64,000 nt of DNA from assembly GCA_964603985.1 (NCBI GenBank), contig CAZRXG010000001.1, positions 1-64,000 on the forward strand. Reading direction: 5' to 3'. A program made the position numbers and the translations under genes. The first letter of the stretch is position 1. Every line of letters begins with the position of its first letter. The DNA is from CAZRXG01 sp964603985 (lineage in GTDB: Bacteria; Chloroflexota; Anaerolineae; Aggregatilineales; UBA3940). Shown piece by piece: positions 7,146 through 15,406 of this stretch. The notes beneath the pieces were generated by a model. The model saw nothing but the letters and a program-made list of their open reading frames with translations. It was not told the origin of the DNA and searched no databases.

Positions 7146-8702
7146 TTAGTCAGCCTCGCCGAAGACCTCCGCCGTGAAGGTGTACAGCGTGGCGTCCTGC
7201 CAGGCGCCAGGCGGCAGCCCGGCCTTCTGCGCGACGGCCTCCAGGAACTCTACGCGGTCGAAGCCCTGCTCGGTCGCGACCTGGGGCAGCAGCAGTCCCC
7301 GTGCGTCTCCGGCAATGATCAGCAGTCCGTGCGTGCCGACCTGGATGTCACGCTCCACGTCGGTCACGCGCCGGAACGGCGAGAGCACCGAGATCTCGAT
7401 GCTGATCTCGTCTAACTCGCTGCGCTTCACCGGCAGGAAGCGCGGATCCTCGGTGGCCGCGTCGATGGCGGCCATCCTCACCGCTTCGGCGAGCGGGTAG
7501 CGCGCCTGGATCTGGCCGATGCAGCCTCGCAGATCATCTCCTTTGAGCAGCGTGACGAACACTGCCGAGCGTCGGGCCAGGACCGGCTTTTCCGCCATGA
7601 GTGCCTCTAACTCGGCGTCGTCCAGCTTATCGGCAATGGCGCGGCGGGCGATGTCGAGCAGGGCATCTTTGTCGGCCTGGCCGAGCGCAGGCGGTTCCCA
7701 GCGCCAGAACATCACTGCGCCGTAGCCGACCACCTGATCCCGCCCACCGGACGGCGAGTCGCCGGAGTTGGCGTAGCGCAGAATGGTGACCGTGTCAGCG
7801 CCCAGCTCTTTGACGACCCGCATCGTCACCAGCAAGGGGCCTTCGCCGCACGCGCAGGTCGCCAGGTTGGGCACGCCCTTCGCCATTGTGTCTTCGATGC
7901 GCTGCTTGACCAGGTCGGGGTCGCCCGTCTCGACGGCTGCCAGCGTCGCCGTGTCCACCTGGATCGCGTCTCCGTAGCTGGGATAGTGCGAGAGGTCAGA
8001 GCTGGCGACGACGAGCGCCTTACGGCCCTTGAGCACCTTGATCAGCGCGTTGCCGAGGGCCTGGAGATTCTCCTCGGTCGGCTGGCCGATCACGATCGGC
8101 ACCAGGCTGCAATCCGGGCATACCCGCTGCAAGAAGGGCAACTCAATCTCGATGGAGTGCTCGGTCAGGTGAACCTCCCGGTCGAACACGATACGCTCGT
8201 CGGCCTCCAGCAGATCGGCTGCCACCTCCCGGTTGACCGGCACCACGCCCAGCGGTGTCTCGAAGCCGCCCTCGGCCCACACCGAGATATCCTCGAAAGT
8301 TGGGTGGCGGTGGTTGGGGCCGATGATGACGACGACGTCGTAGTCGATCCCCTCTATCTGCTTGAAGGCGTAGGCAGCCACCGGGCCTGAGAAGACGTGA
8401 CCGGCGTGTGGCACCAGCAGCCCTATTGGCTGACCGTCAATCGGGGTGACGGCCTCCAGCATTGAGTCAACGCCGGATGCCAGCGCGTCCGGCTGGTCGT
8501 CGTACCAGTCCCCGGCGAACATTGCCGGGTGGATCTCGCCGGTGACGGTCGGCGCTGGCCCCCTGGTGGCGGACGGTTTGGATACGTCGCCCGGCGTCTC
8601 CCCGGCAGCCGGGGTTTCCGACGCGCCGCAGGCGGTCAGCAAACAGCAGGCGGTCAGCGCCAGCCATCGGCTGAGATGAGTGAGCATCCGACGAGAGCTC
8701 AT
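7146..8702 (-). CDS. MEMO1-AMMECR1 fusion lipoprotein (AmmeMemoRadiSam proteins B and A)
   Basis: A 518-residue secreted fusion. Residues 1-25 form a lipoprotein signal peptide ending LLTAC, so Cys25 should be lipidated. Residues about 55-333 are a MEMO1-like domain, with PHAGHVFSG, IGPNHRHP and a TCACGEGPL segment that match the metal-site regions of MEMO proteins. Residues about 345-518 are an AMMECR1 domain with the hallmark LRGCIG. In most genomes these are separate soluble proteins (AmmeMemoRadiSam B and A) encoded with a radical SAM partner; here they are one exported polypeptide, placed 11 bases after that partner. AGGAGG precedes ATG 8702. The molecular function of the system is not settled, although MEMO1 binds metal. 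Domain calls are firm; the exported location is inferred from the signal. Confidence 0.88.
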   Translation of the reverse strand: MSSRRMLTHLSRWLALTACCLLTACGASETPAAGETPGDVSKPSATRGPAPTVTGEIHPAMFAGDWYDDQPDALASGVDSMLEAVTPIDGQPIGLLVPHAGHVFSGPVAAYAFKQIEGIDYDVVVIIGPNHRHPTFEDISVWAEGGFETPLGVVPVNREVAADLLEADERIVFDREVHLTEHSIEIELPFLQRVCPDCSLVPIVIGQPTEENLQALGNALIKVLKGRKALVVASSDLSHYPSYGDAIQVDTATLAAVETGDPDLVKQRIEDTMAKGVPNLATCACGEGPLLVTMRVVKELGADTVTILRYANSGDSPSGGRDQVVGYGAVMFWRWEPPALGQADKDALLDIARRAIADKLDDAELEALMAEKPVLARRSAVFVTLLKGDDLRGCIGQIQARYPLAEAVRMAAIDAATEDPRFLPVKRSELDEISIEISVLSPFRRVTDVERDIQVGTHGLLIIAGDARGLLLPQVATEQGFDRVEFLEAVAQKAGLPPGAWQDATLYTFTAEVFGEAD

Positions 8703-8713
8703 GGTTATGCCTC

Positions 8714-10018
8714 CTAGTAATCCGATGGGCCGGTCTGGCCGGGCTCGGAGGGCACCTCAGGCAGGTTGACCGGCCCCCACACGCCCGGGATCGGCTCGCC
8801 GCAGAACTCGCAGGCGCCCTCGACGATGTGATATTCCAGCACGGCGAATCCCGACCGCCCGATGAGCAGGCGTCCGCAGTTCGGGCAGTAGGTGTTCTCG
8901 CCCTCGTGGCCGGGCACGTTGCCCAGGTAGACGAAGCGCAGCCCGGCGCTTTGCGCGATCTCGCGGGCGCGCTCCAGCGTTTCGATGGGCGTGGCGGGCA
9001 GGTTGCGCAGCTTGTACATCGGCATGAAGCGTGAGAAGTGGATCGGCACGTCCGGCCCGACGTGCTCCACAACCCAGTCGGCCAGCGCGCGCAGGTCGTC
9101 CTCCGCGTCGTTGAGCGTGGGCACGACCAGGTTGACAAGCTCAAAGTGCACGTCCTCGTTGGCGATGGTCTCGATGGTGTGCAGCACGTAGTCGCGCTCG
9201 CCCTCGCACACCCGGCGGTAGAAATCCCGGCTGAAGCCCTTCAGATCGATCTTGATGCCGTCCAGCACGCGGCACAGCTCGCGCAGCGGATCCTCGTTGA
9301 TATAGCCCCCGCTGATCATGACGTTCTTAATGCCGTGCTGGCGGGACAGGCGTGCGGTGTCGATCATGTATTCGTAGAAGACAATCGGCTCGGAGTACGT
9401 GTAGGCGATGATGGGGACGCCCTCCCGCACAGCGACTGCGGCGACGGCTTCAGGCGGCGCGTTCGTGTTGACCGTCTCTTCGGGCCGCTTCTGGGAGATC
9501 TGCCAGTTCTGGCAGTACTGGCAGCGCAGGTTGCAACCGGCAGTGGCTATCGAGAGGGCAAACTGGGTCGGGCAGAAGTGGAAGAATGGCTTCTTCTCAA
9601 TCGGGTCGACGTGCACCGCGCACGGGTTGCCATAGGCGACCGTGTACAGCACCCCGCCCCGGTTCTCGCGCACGCGGCAGTGGCTCCGCGCCCCGTCGGA
9701 GATGACGCACTCGTTGGGGCACAGGTTGCACTTGACCATCAGCGCCTCGTGGTCTTCGGTGTGGCAGTAGTGCACCCGTCCCGGTTCGTCAACGCCGCTG
9801 TGACAGCCCTGGCAGTCAAGGCCCACCGCGACCGCTGTGTAGTACATCGCCTCGCGGGCGTGCGGGCCCAGCCCCGGCGGAGCAGGCTCCACTGCCGGGC
9901 GCGATCCGCCCAGAAGACGCCCGGCCCACCCGTAACGCGCCTCCAGAGCGCCTGCGCAGGCGGCACACACGCCCACAGCCGTTGCTCCGATGAATTCACG
10001 ACGTCCGATCTTGCTCAT
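8714..10018 (-). CDS. AmmeMemoRadiSam radical SAM enzyme with Tat-like signal and CXXCH motif
   Basis: A 434-residue radical SAM protein. The CxxxCxxC motif is at Cys162, Cys166 and Cys169 (GCNLRCQYCQN), preceded by CNLCPNEC (97-104) and DPIEKKPFFHF, typical of this family, with a C-terminal zinc-ribbon pair (CPNC and CEFC). Unusually, it begins GRREFIGA followed by a hydrophobic run (5-25), a twin-arginine-type signal or anchor, then contains CQGCH (69-73) and HYCH (83-86) before the family core. CXXCH is the site for covalent heme c, and the two preceding genes encode System II heme ligation. I chose ATG 10018, with GGGGGTGAG upstream, over GTG 10027. Whether the CXXCH holds heme or zinc, and whether the protein is exported, is not decided by sequence. 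Confidence 0.87.
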   Translation of the reverse strand: MSKIGRREFIGATAVGVCAACAGALEARYGWAGRLLGGSRPAVEPAPPGLGPHAREAMYYTAVAVGLDCQGCHSGVDEPGRVHYCHTEDHEALMVKCNLCPNECVISDGARSHCRVRENRGGVLYTVAYGNPCAVHVDPIEKKPFFHFCPTQFALSIATAGCNLRCQYCQNWQISQKRPEETVNTNAPPEAVAAVAVREGVPIIAYTYSEPIVFYEYMIDTARLSRQHGIKNVMISGGYINEDPLRELCRVLDGIKIDLKGFSRDFYRRVCEGERDYVLHTIETIANEDVHFELVNLVVPTLNDAEDDLRALADWVVEHVGPDVPIHFSRFMPMYKLRNLPATPIETLERAREIAQSAGLRFVYLGNVPGHEGENTYCPNCGRLLIGRSGFAVLEYHIVEGACEFCGEPIPGVWGPVNLPEVPSEPGQTGPSDY

Positions 10019-10059
10019 AAATCTCACCCCCCTGACGACATTCCATCCCCATCGCGACC

Positions 10060-10860
10060 CTAGAAGACGTGCAGGCTCTCCAACTGCAGCCGCTCGACCA
10101 GCCAGTTAACCCCCAGGAAGGTGAACAGCACCACCACGAACGCCCCCACCACCAGCCAGGCCGCGCGCCGACCGCGCCAGCCGCGCAGGATGCGCGCGTG
10201 CAGGTACAGCAGGTAGGTCAGCCAGGTGACGAGCGCCCAGATCTCCTTCGGGTCCCAGCTCCAGTAGTTGCCCCAGGCGGCCTGGGCCCAGATCGCGCCG
10301 CTGAGCATGCCCAGGCTGAGCAGGGGAAAGCCGATCCCCACCGCGCGCCAGGCGTGGCTCTCCAGGTCACCCGGCGTCTCCGGGGTATTGGCATGGGTGT
10401 GTGCGCCGCGCACCAGGTACAGCACGCCCAACCCCGTCGCGACCGCAAACGCGCCGTAAGCCAGCGCCAGGCTGGCAACGTGGATCTGCAGCCAGATGCT
10501 TTGCAGGGCCGGTGGCAGAGGCCGGGGAGATCGTGAGGATAACAGAGCATAGCCCACCAACACAAAGACGACCGGCGCGCCCCCTTCGCCGACGGCCCGA
10601 TCCCCCAGGCTCCACTCCAGGAGCATGGAGACGAGCGCCGCCGCCCAGGCGAAGCACAGCGAGAATTCGTAGCGCCCGGCCAGCGGCCAGTGCCCGGCCT
10701 CCACCCCCCTACTGACCAGACTCCCGCTCAGCAGGCCCAGCCCAACCGCCGCCAGCCAGGGGCCGATCCCAGGCCGCCGCCCGCGCAGCGCGAGGTATCC
10801 CACCGAGGCTGCCCCGAAGCAGGCCCAGCTCCCAATCGCCAGGATCAATGAGGCTGTCAT
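10060..10860 (-). CDS. ccsA: Cytochrome c biogenesis protein CcsA/ResC
   Basis: A 266-residue polytopic membrane protein, about eight helices. The tryptophan-rich WWD signature (WGNYWSWDPKEIWAL, about residues 199-213) is the heme-handling loop of the CcsA/CcmC/CcmF superfamily. With ResB it forms the System II synthase that moves heme across the membrane and attaches it to CXXCH cysteines of apocytochromes. It overlaps resB by four bases (ATGA), indicating coupled translation. No separate c-type cytochrome gene is in the operon; the nearest CXXCH is in the radical SAM protein encoded 41 bases downstream. Confidence 0.92.
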   Translation of the reverse strand: MTASLILAIGSWACFGAASVGYLALRGRRPGIGPWLAAVGLGLLSGSLVSRGVEAGHWPLAGRYEFSLCFAWAAALVSMLLEWSLGDRAVGEGGAPVVFVLVGYALLSSRSPRPLPPALQSIWLQIHVASLALAYGAFAVATGLGVLYLVRGAHTHANTPETPGDLESHAWRAVGIGFPLLSLGMLSGAIWAQAAWGNYWSWDPKEIWALVTWLTYLLYLHARILRGWRGRRAAWLVVGAFVVVLFTFLGVNWLVERLQLESLHVF

Positions 10861-11951
10861 GGTAAGTCACCCCCCAGGAGCGACTGCTCCAGGCGCTGCG
10901 CCGCTCGCCCGAAGCGCCGCGCAAAGCCGGGCTCCAGCCTGTTGGTGGTGCCCGCCATCCTGATAGCCCCGTCGGCGTCGACGTGCACCCAGATCTGGTT
11001 GTGGGGGACGTAAAATGCCAGCATCAGTCCCACCAGGAGCGACAGCCCCGAAGCCACGGCCAGGGGGAAGCTTGGGTCGTGCACGATCGTCAGCGTGACG
11101 GTGGGGCCAACTGCCGGGTCCCCCATGCCGCTGACCGAGTGCAGGTACAGCTTGGTGCTGCGATAGCGGAGCGGGTGGTTGACGCGCACCACCGCGTGTC
11201 CAGTCTCTCGCTCCCCCTCCAGCACGGTCACGGAGGCGCGGTAATCTCTGGGAGCGCCGTCCGGGTAGGCTTCTGCCTCAAAGCCGTCGTTGCGCAGTGC
11301 GAAGGTTGCGCTGTGGGCAACCGGAACCACCTCGCCGGGGGGCAGGCTGAGCGCCTCGACGCGCCAGGAGAGCGCCCCGCGCGCAGTAATCGCTGCCAGC
11401 AGCAGTAACAGTCCAACGTGGACGAACAGCGTCCCCAGCAGCCCAAAGCGGCCCCGCTCGGCGTAGAGGCGTACCATGCCGCCGCCTTGCGCGTTGACGG
11501 GGCGCGCCGCGAAGCCGCTCCGTCGCAGCGCGCGGCGGGTGGTCTCCACCCCGGCCTCCTGCGATGCCGCTCCGAACTGCGCCTGCTGCGGCAGCCGCCC
11601 AAACAACCTCTCGGAGATTTGCGTTCGCGGCCGGGCGAAAGCCTGCCACCTGGCCCCGATCCGGTTCAGCGTGCAGACCAGCGTGCTGAGCGCCACCAGC
11701 CCCAGGGGGACATAGAACCAGACCGAGTGGAACACGTCGAACAGGCCCAGCGCACGGTAGAGGGCCGCCCGCGCGCCGAGTTTGTCGGCGGCGCGCGTCA
11801 GCCAGTCAGAGCGCAGAGCGGGGTCTGCGCGCGCGCCCGGCGGCATCTGAGGAAAAAGACTCCCCAGCAGGCAGACGATCCCCAGCGCCACCAGCAGCCA
11901 CACGGCCACCCGCATGCGTGTAAGAAGGGTCCACAGGCGCTTCAAAAGCAT
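10857..11951 (-). CDS. resB: Cytochrome c biogenesis protein ResB
   Basis: A 364-residue ResB-family protein, first gene of the minus-strand operon. Visible are an N-terminal helix (about 13-33), a second near 70-90, a third at about 170-190, a periplasmic domain and a last helix around 295-320, the standard ResB plan. It partners CcsA in System II cytochrome c maturation. The ATG at 11951 has GGGAGATCGGGGA upstream. About 220 bases separate it from the divergent DUF123 gene, so the operon promoter should lie there; a TAAAAT hexamer is visible on the minus strand near 12076 but without a convincing -35 box. Confidence 0.88.
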   Translation of the reverse strand: MLLKRLWTLLTRMRVAVWLLVALGIVCLLGSLFPQMPPGARADPALRSDWLTRAADKLGARAALYRALGLFDVFHSVWFYVPLGLVALSTLVCTLNRIGARWQAFARPRTQISERLFGRLPQQAQFGAASQEAGVETTRRALRRSGFAARPVNAQGGGMVRLYAERGRFGLLGTLFVHVGLLLLLAAITARGALSWRVEALSLPPGEVVPVAHSATFALRNDGFEAEAYPDGAPRDYRASVTVLEGERETGHAVVRVNHPLRYRSTKLYLHSVSGMGDPAVGPTVTLTIVHDPSFPLAVASGLSLLVGLMLAFYVPHNQIWVHVDADGAIRMAGTTNRLEPGFARRFGRAAQRLEQSLLGGDLP

Positions 11952-12175
11952 GTCCCCGATCTCCCGGTTTACTGGCGTTCTCTTGCGTCAAACAAGGGGG
12001 CGCGCGGCAGGGCTTCCCCCGTCGCAGCCCATCGCCGGACACATCCCCCTATCAAATGCCGTTTTAACCTTATTTTAGCACAAGATTAGGCACCTCCGGC
12101 CTGTGAACGGATGGGCACAGCGGCTAAAATGGCAGCGCTGAGCCGAACCGGCTGATCCGGTATGGGAGAGACTCG

Positions 12176-12778
12176 ATGCCTGCTTCCGCGCCTCAAGCGG
12201 CCAGAGAGGATTCAGACCGCGTTATCGTGTTGGGGGATGCCGCCCAGAGCGGAGTGTACCTCCTGCGCATCGCGGTGCACGAAGCGCTGGCGGTGGCTTT
12301 CGGGCGCTTCAGGCAGGGCCAGGTGATCGACGTACCTCCTGGGGAGTACGTCTACGTCGGCTCGGCGATGGCGGCCAGAGGCGCGGTGTCGCTGGCGCGG
12401 CGGCTGGTGCGCCACGCTACGCGAAGCGGTGACAGGAATCCGCATCCCATCCGGGTGGAGATGATCGAGGTCTTCGAGCAAATAGGCCTGGGGGAGGGCA
12501 GCCTGCTGCCCCGGCGTGCGAAGAAGCTCTTCTGGAACGTCGACTATATGCTGGATGCGGACGCGGTTGAGCTGAAGGGGATCATCGCCGTCCGGAGTCA
12601 CGCGCCGCTGGAGGCGCAGTTGGGACAGTTGCTGGAGGATGATCCGCGCACGTTTGTGCTTGAGCGAGGGCTTGGCGCGCACGACACACCCGGCCGTACC
12701 CATATCCTGGGAGTGCAGGGGGGCGACCGGTGGTGGGCCGATCTGCTGGAGAGGGTCAGGGGCCTGGCTGCATTGTAG
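12176..12778 (+). CDS. DUF123 (GIY-YIG-like) domain protein
   Basis: A 200-residue protein matching the DUF123 family, found alone or fused to endonuclease III in archaea and some bacteria. Recognisable features are GVYLLRI near the start, the GEYVYVGSA segment (related to the GIY-YIG fold), RLVRH, then HPIRVEMIEVFE, and a C-terminal stretch with HILGVQGG. No catalytic activity is established for stand-alone members; a nucleic-acid role is suggested by the fold. ATG 12176 follows GGGAGA. It is monocistronic, diverges from resB and faces feoB, from which it is separated by a terminator. Confidence 0.75.
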   Translation: MPASAPQAAREDSDRVIVLGDAAQSGVYLLRIAVHEALAVAFGRFRQGQVIDVPPGEYVYVGSAMAARGAVSLARRLVRHATRSGDRNPHPIRVEMIEVFEQIGLGEGSLLPRRAKKLFWNVDYMLDADAVELKGIIAVRSHAPLEAQLGQLLEDDPRTFVLERGLGAHDTPGRTHILGVQGGDRWWADLLERVRGLAAL

Positions 12779-12782
12779 ACGC

Positions 12783-12816
12783 ACCAAAAAGCCCCAGACA
12801 CAGGGCCCGGGGCTTT
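12783..12816 (-). terminator. Terminator of the feo operon
   Basis: The arms AAAGCCCC (12788-12795) and GGGGCTTT (12809-12816) form a hairpin. Read on the minus strand it ends in TTTTT, about 20 bases after the feoB permease stop. It can also stop plus-strand transcription from the DUF123 gene, though the T-run is weaker that way. Confidence 0.75.
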
Positions 12817-12836
12817 GCCGCGCGTTTAAGGTGCTC

Positions 12837-14270
12837 TCACACCAAATTGAACAACCGCGCGACGCCGGTCACCAGGAAGGTGGTCGCGAGGCCCATCACG
12901 ACCGGCAGCAGGGTGGCAACCGTCGTCCACTTGAGGCTCTTGGTCTCCTGGTAGATGGTCAGGATGGTGGTGCTGCACGGATTGTGCAGCAGACTGAAGA
13001 GCATCAGGTTAAGGCCGGTCAGCACCGTCCAGCCGCCCATCCCGATCAGTACGTTGGCCGTCTCGTTGAGCGTGTCAAACTCGACCATCACGCCCGGCGC
13101 ACCGGCACTTCCGGCGATGGTCATGGTCAGCATCAGGACGGTCGGGATGACGATCTCGTTGGCCGGGATGGCGGCGATATAGGCCAGCAGGATCACGCCG
13201 TTCAGCCCGAAGAAGAGGCCAACCGGGTCGAGCGCGCCGACCAGATGCTCGGCGAGGCTGGCACCACCCAGGTACACGTTGCCCAGCAGCCAGATAATCG
13301 CGCCTGCCGGGGCCGCCATCACCATTGCCCGCCAAAGCACGATGATGGTGCGGTCGATGACGGAGGTGTAGAGCGTCTGCAGGATGCGCGGCGGGCGGTA
13401 GGGGGGAAGCTCAAGGCTGAACGTGGACGCCTCTCCCTTGAGCAGGGTCCTGGAGAGCGCCCACGACACGCCGAAGGTCATCAGGACGCCCAACACGGCG
13501 ATCCCCAGCACAGCCAGCATCGAGGCCAAACCGGACAGTGCAGCCGGGACCAGCGCGCCAACGAAGATGGTGGCGATCATGATCTGGGTCGGCCAGCGAC
13601 CGTTGCACAGCGCGAAGTTGTTGGTGATGATGGCGATCAGGCGCTCGCGCGGGCTGTCGATGACGCGTGTGGCGACCACTCCGGCGGCGTTGCAGCCGAA
13701 GCCCATTGCCATCGTCAGGGCCTGCTTGCCGTGCGCGCCAGCTTTGGCGAAGGCCCGGTCCAGGTTGAAGGCAATGCGGGGCAGGTAGCCGAAGTCTTCC
13801 AGCAGTGTGAACAGCGGGAAGAAGATCGCCATCGGGGGGAGCATCACGCTCACCACCCAGGCCAGCGCCAGGTAGACGCCGTCGATCAGGAAGCCCGCCA
13901 GCCACCAGGGAGCCGACAGTGCCGCAAACACACTGTGCAGCGCGTTGTAAAGAGTGTCGAGCAGCAGGGTAGCCAGCAGCTGCGAGGGATAGTTGGCCCC
14001 GGTGATGGTGAGCCAGAGCACCATGCCCAGCATCAGGATCATGATCGGGAAGCCCCACACGCGGCTGGTCAGGAGCCGGTCGAGGGTGCGATCCAGGTCT
14101 ATGCCGCTGCGCTCACCCTGGCGCGTCACGACGCGGTCGGCAATACCGGCAGCATCGGCGAAGATGGCCTCAATAACCCGGTCGTGGTGGTTTCCTGCCC
14201 GACCGCGTAACGAAGCTGCCAGTTCTAGAACGTCTTCGGGGGTGGTGGCAGTCGTTGTCGGCTGGCTCAT
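12837..14270 (-). CDS. feoB: FeoB permease half (separate gene)
   Basis: A 477-residue membrane protein equivalent to the transport half of FeoB, the ferrous-iron importer. It has two Gate-like regions: GFGCNAAGVVATR, where the usual sequence is close to GCxVPxxxATR, and NPCSTTILTIYQET near the C-terminus, each with the conserved Cys. Around nine to ten hydrophobic helices are visible. It carries no G domain; that is encoded by the preceding gene, with which it overlaps by four bases (ATGA). Together the two polypeptides equal a normal FeoB of about 750 residues. The split may be natural; overlapping start/stop signals argue against a sequencing frameshift. Confidence 0.87.
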   Translation of the reverse strand: MSQPTTTATTPEDVLELAASLRGRAGNHHDRVIEAIFADAAGIADRVVTRQGERSGIDLDRTLDRLLTSRVWGFPIMILMLGMVLWLTITGANYPSQLLATLLLDTLYNALHSVFAALSAPWWLAGFLIDGVYLALAWVVSVMLPPMAIFFPLFTLLEDFGYLPRIAFNLDRAFAKAGAHGKQALTMAMGFGCNAAGVVATRVIDSPRERLIAIITNNFALCNGRWPTQIMIATIFVGALVPAALSGLASMLAVLGIAVLGVLMTFGVSWALSRTLLKGEASTFSLELPPYRPPRILQTLYTSVIDRTIIVLWRAMVMAAPAGAIIWLLGNVYLGGASLAEHLVGALDPVGLFFGLNGVILLAYIAAIPANEIVIPTVLMLTMTIAGSAGAPGVMVEFDTLNETANVLIGMGGWTVLTGLNLMLFSLLHNPCSTTILTIYQETKSLKWTTVATLLPVVMGLATTFLVTGVARLFNLV

Positions 14271-15103
14271 GATGGACTTTCCAACAGGATCATGTGCTGG
14301 GATTTGGGCGCATGCCCATCGTCCGGGGGCCCGGTGAGATCGGTCAGCTCACGGTGGCGCACGGCCTCGATCATGCGCTCGTCGCCGTCCAGAAGGCGCA
14401 GGGCAACCCAGCGTGCATTGGGCAGGCCGGGGAACACCGCTTCAAGCTGCGCGGCCAACTGGCTGACAGCCGTGTCGAAGTCCGGGTCGATGATGCGGGC
14501 ATGGTGTGGTTTGGTGACGACCCTGCCCTCGGCCACTTCGCCGATAGCCTGGACAAGCTCCTGCATCCCCTCGCCCTCGCGGGCGATGGTCGGGACGACG
14601 GGCACGCCCAGCTCGCGCGCGAGGCGGCGGTGGTTGATGTCCAGCTTGTGGCGGTGGGCTTCGTCTATCAGGTTGAGACACACGACAACCCTGTCCGTGA
14701 TCTCCAGGATTTGCAGGACCAGGTTGAGGTTGCGCTCCAGCCGGGTCGCGTCAACGACCACGACGGTCACGTCCGGCTGGCCGAAGAGAATGAAGTTCCG
14801 CGCGATCTCCTCGTCCTCGCTGGTTGAAAGCAGCGAGTAAGTGCCGGGCAGGTCGATAAGCTTATATCGCTTGTCCCCGTAGGCGAAGCTGCCTTCGGCG
14901 CGGGTGACGGTCTTGCCCGGCCAGTTGCCGGTGTGCTGGCGCAGGCCGGTCAGCGCGTTAAAAACGGTGCTCTTGCCGGTGTTCGGGTTGCCTGCCAGCG
15001 CGATAACGTAGTCGAACTTGCCGGCTTTAACGCCCATCTGGACAAGCTGCGCGTGCGGGCAGCCTGCACAGCCTCCATGAGGCAGGTTGGGTGCGTTGCT
15101 CAT
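14267..15103 (-). CDS. feoB: FeoB G-protein half (separate gene)
   Basis: A 278-residue GTPase corresponding to the cytoplasmic N-domain of FeoB. G motifs are visible: G1 GNPNTGKST (38-46), G2 region NWPGKTVTR, G3 DLPGTYSL, and G4 NLID, followed by the helical guanine-dissociation-inhibitor-like region. The N-terminus carries GGCAGCPH (10-17), a short cysteine/histidine patch before the GTPase that could bind metal. It overlaps feoA by four bases and the permease gene by four bases, so the three are one translationally coupled unit. The protein gates or powers iron import by the permease half. Confidence 0.87.
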   Translation of the reverse strand: MSNAPNLPHGGCAGCPHAQLVQMGVKAGKFDYVIALAGNPNTGKSTVFNALTGLRQHTGNWPGKTVTRAEGSFAYGDKRYKLIDLPGTYSLLSTSEDEEIARNFILFGQPDVTVVVVDATRLERNLNLVLQILEITDRVVVCLNLIDEAHRHKLDINHRRLARELGVPVVPTIAREGEGMQELVQAIGEVAEGRVVTKPHHARIIDPDFDTAVSQLAAQLEAVFPGLPNARWVALRLLDGDERMIEAVRHRELTDLTGPPDDGHAPKSQHMILLESPS

Positions 15104-15381
15104 ATTGTCGCTTCCTTGTGTTCAGGTTTGATGCGGATCAGGCGGGCCTGATCGCGGCGCAGGGCGATGACCGATCCTCGGATGCGGTATGCGGTCGGGT
15201 CGCCCAGCGGACTGTCCATCTCCACGACGACGCGGGTGCCGGGCAGCAAGCCCAGGTCCATGAGGCGGCGGCGCTGAAGACCGTCCACCTCCAGGTCGGT
15301 GACGACCCCCGCCTCGCCGGGTTGAAGGTCGCAGAGAGAGCGTGTTTCTTGTGTATCGGTTACGGTTCTGGAAGTCCCCAT
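15100..15381 (-). CDS. feoA: FeoA, SH3-like accessory protein
   Basis: A 93-residue FeoA protein: CDLQPGEAGVV, then RRRLMDLGLLPGTRVVVE and a final SVIALRRDQARLIRI, the standard FeoA signature of an SH3-like fold. FeoA binds FeoB and is needed for ferrous-iron uptake. The leader from the predicted start of transcription is about 35 bases. Ribosome binding before ATG 15381 is weak. It is first in the feoA-feoB(G)-feoB(permease) operon and likely iron-regulated through the palindrome in its promoter. Confidence 0.9.
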   Translation of the reverse strand: MGTSRTVTDTQETRSLCDLQPGEAGVVTDLEVDGLQRRRLMDLGLLPGTRVVVEMDSPLGDPTAYRIRGSVIALRRDQARLIRIKPEHKEATI

Positions 15382-15406
15382 AGAGTTTTGGTCACCATCC
15401 GTTCAA

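Noticed and set aside
12639..14210. 523-codon plus-strand open frame
   Set aside because: Antisense to the FeoB permease and crossing a terminator; shadow.
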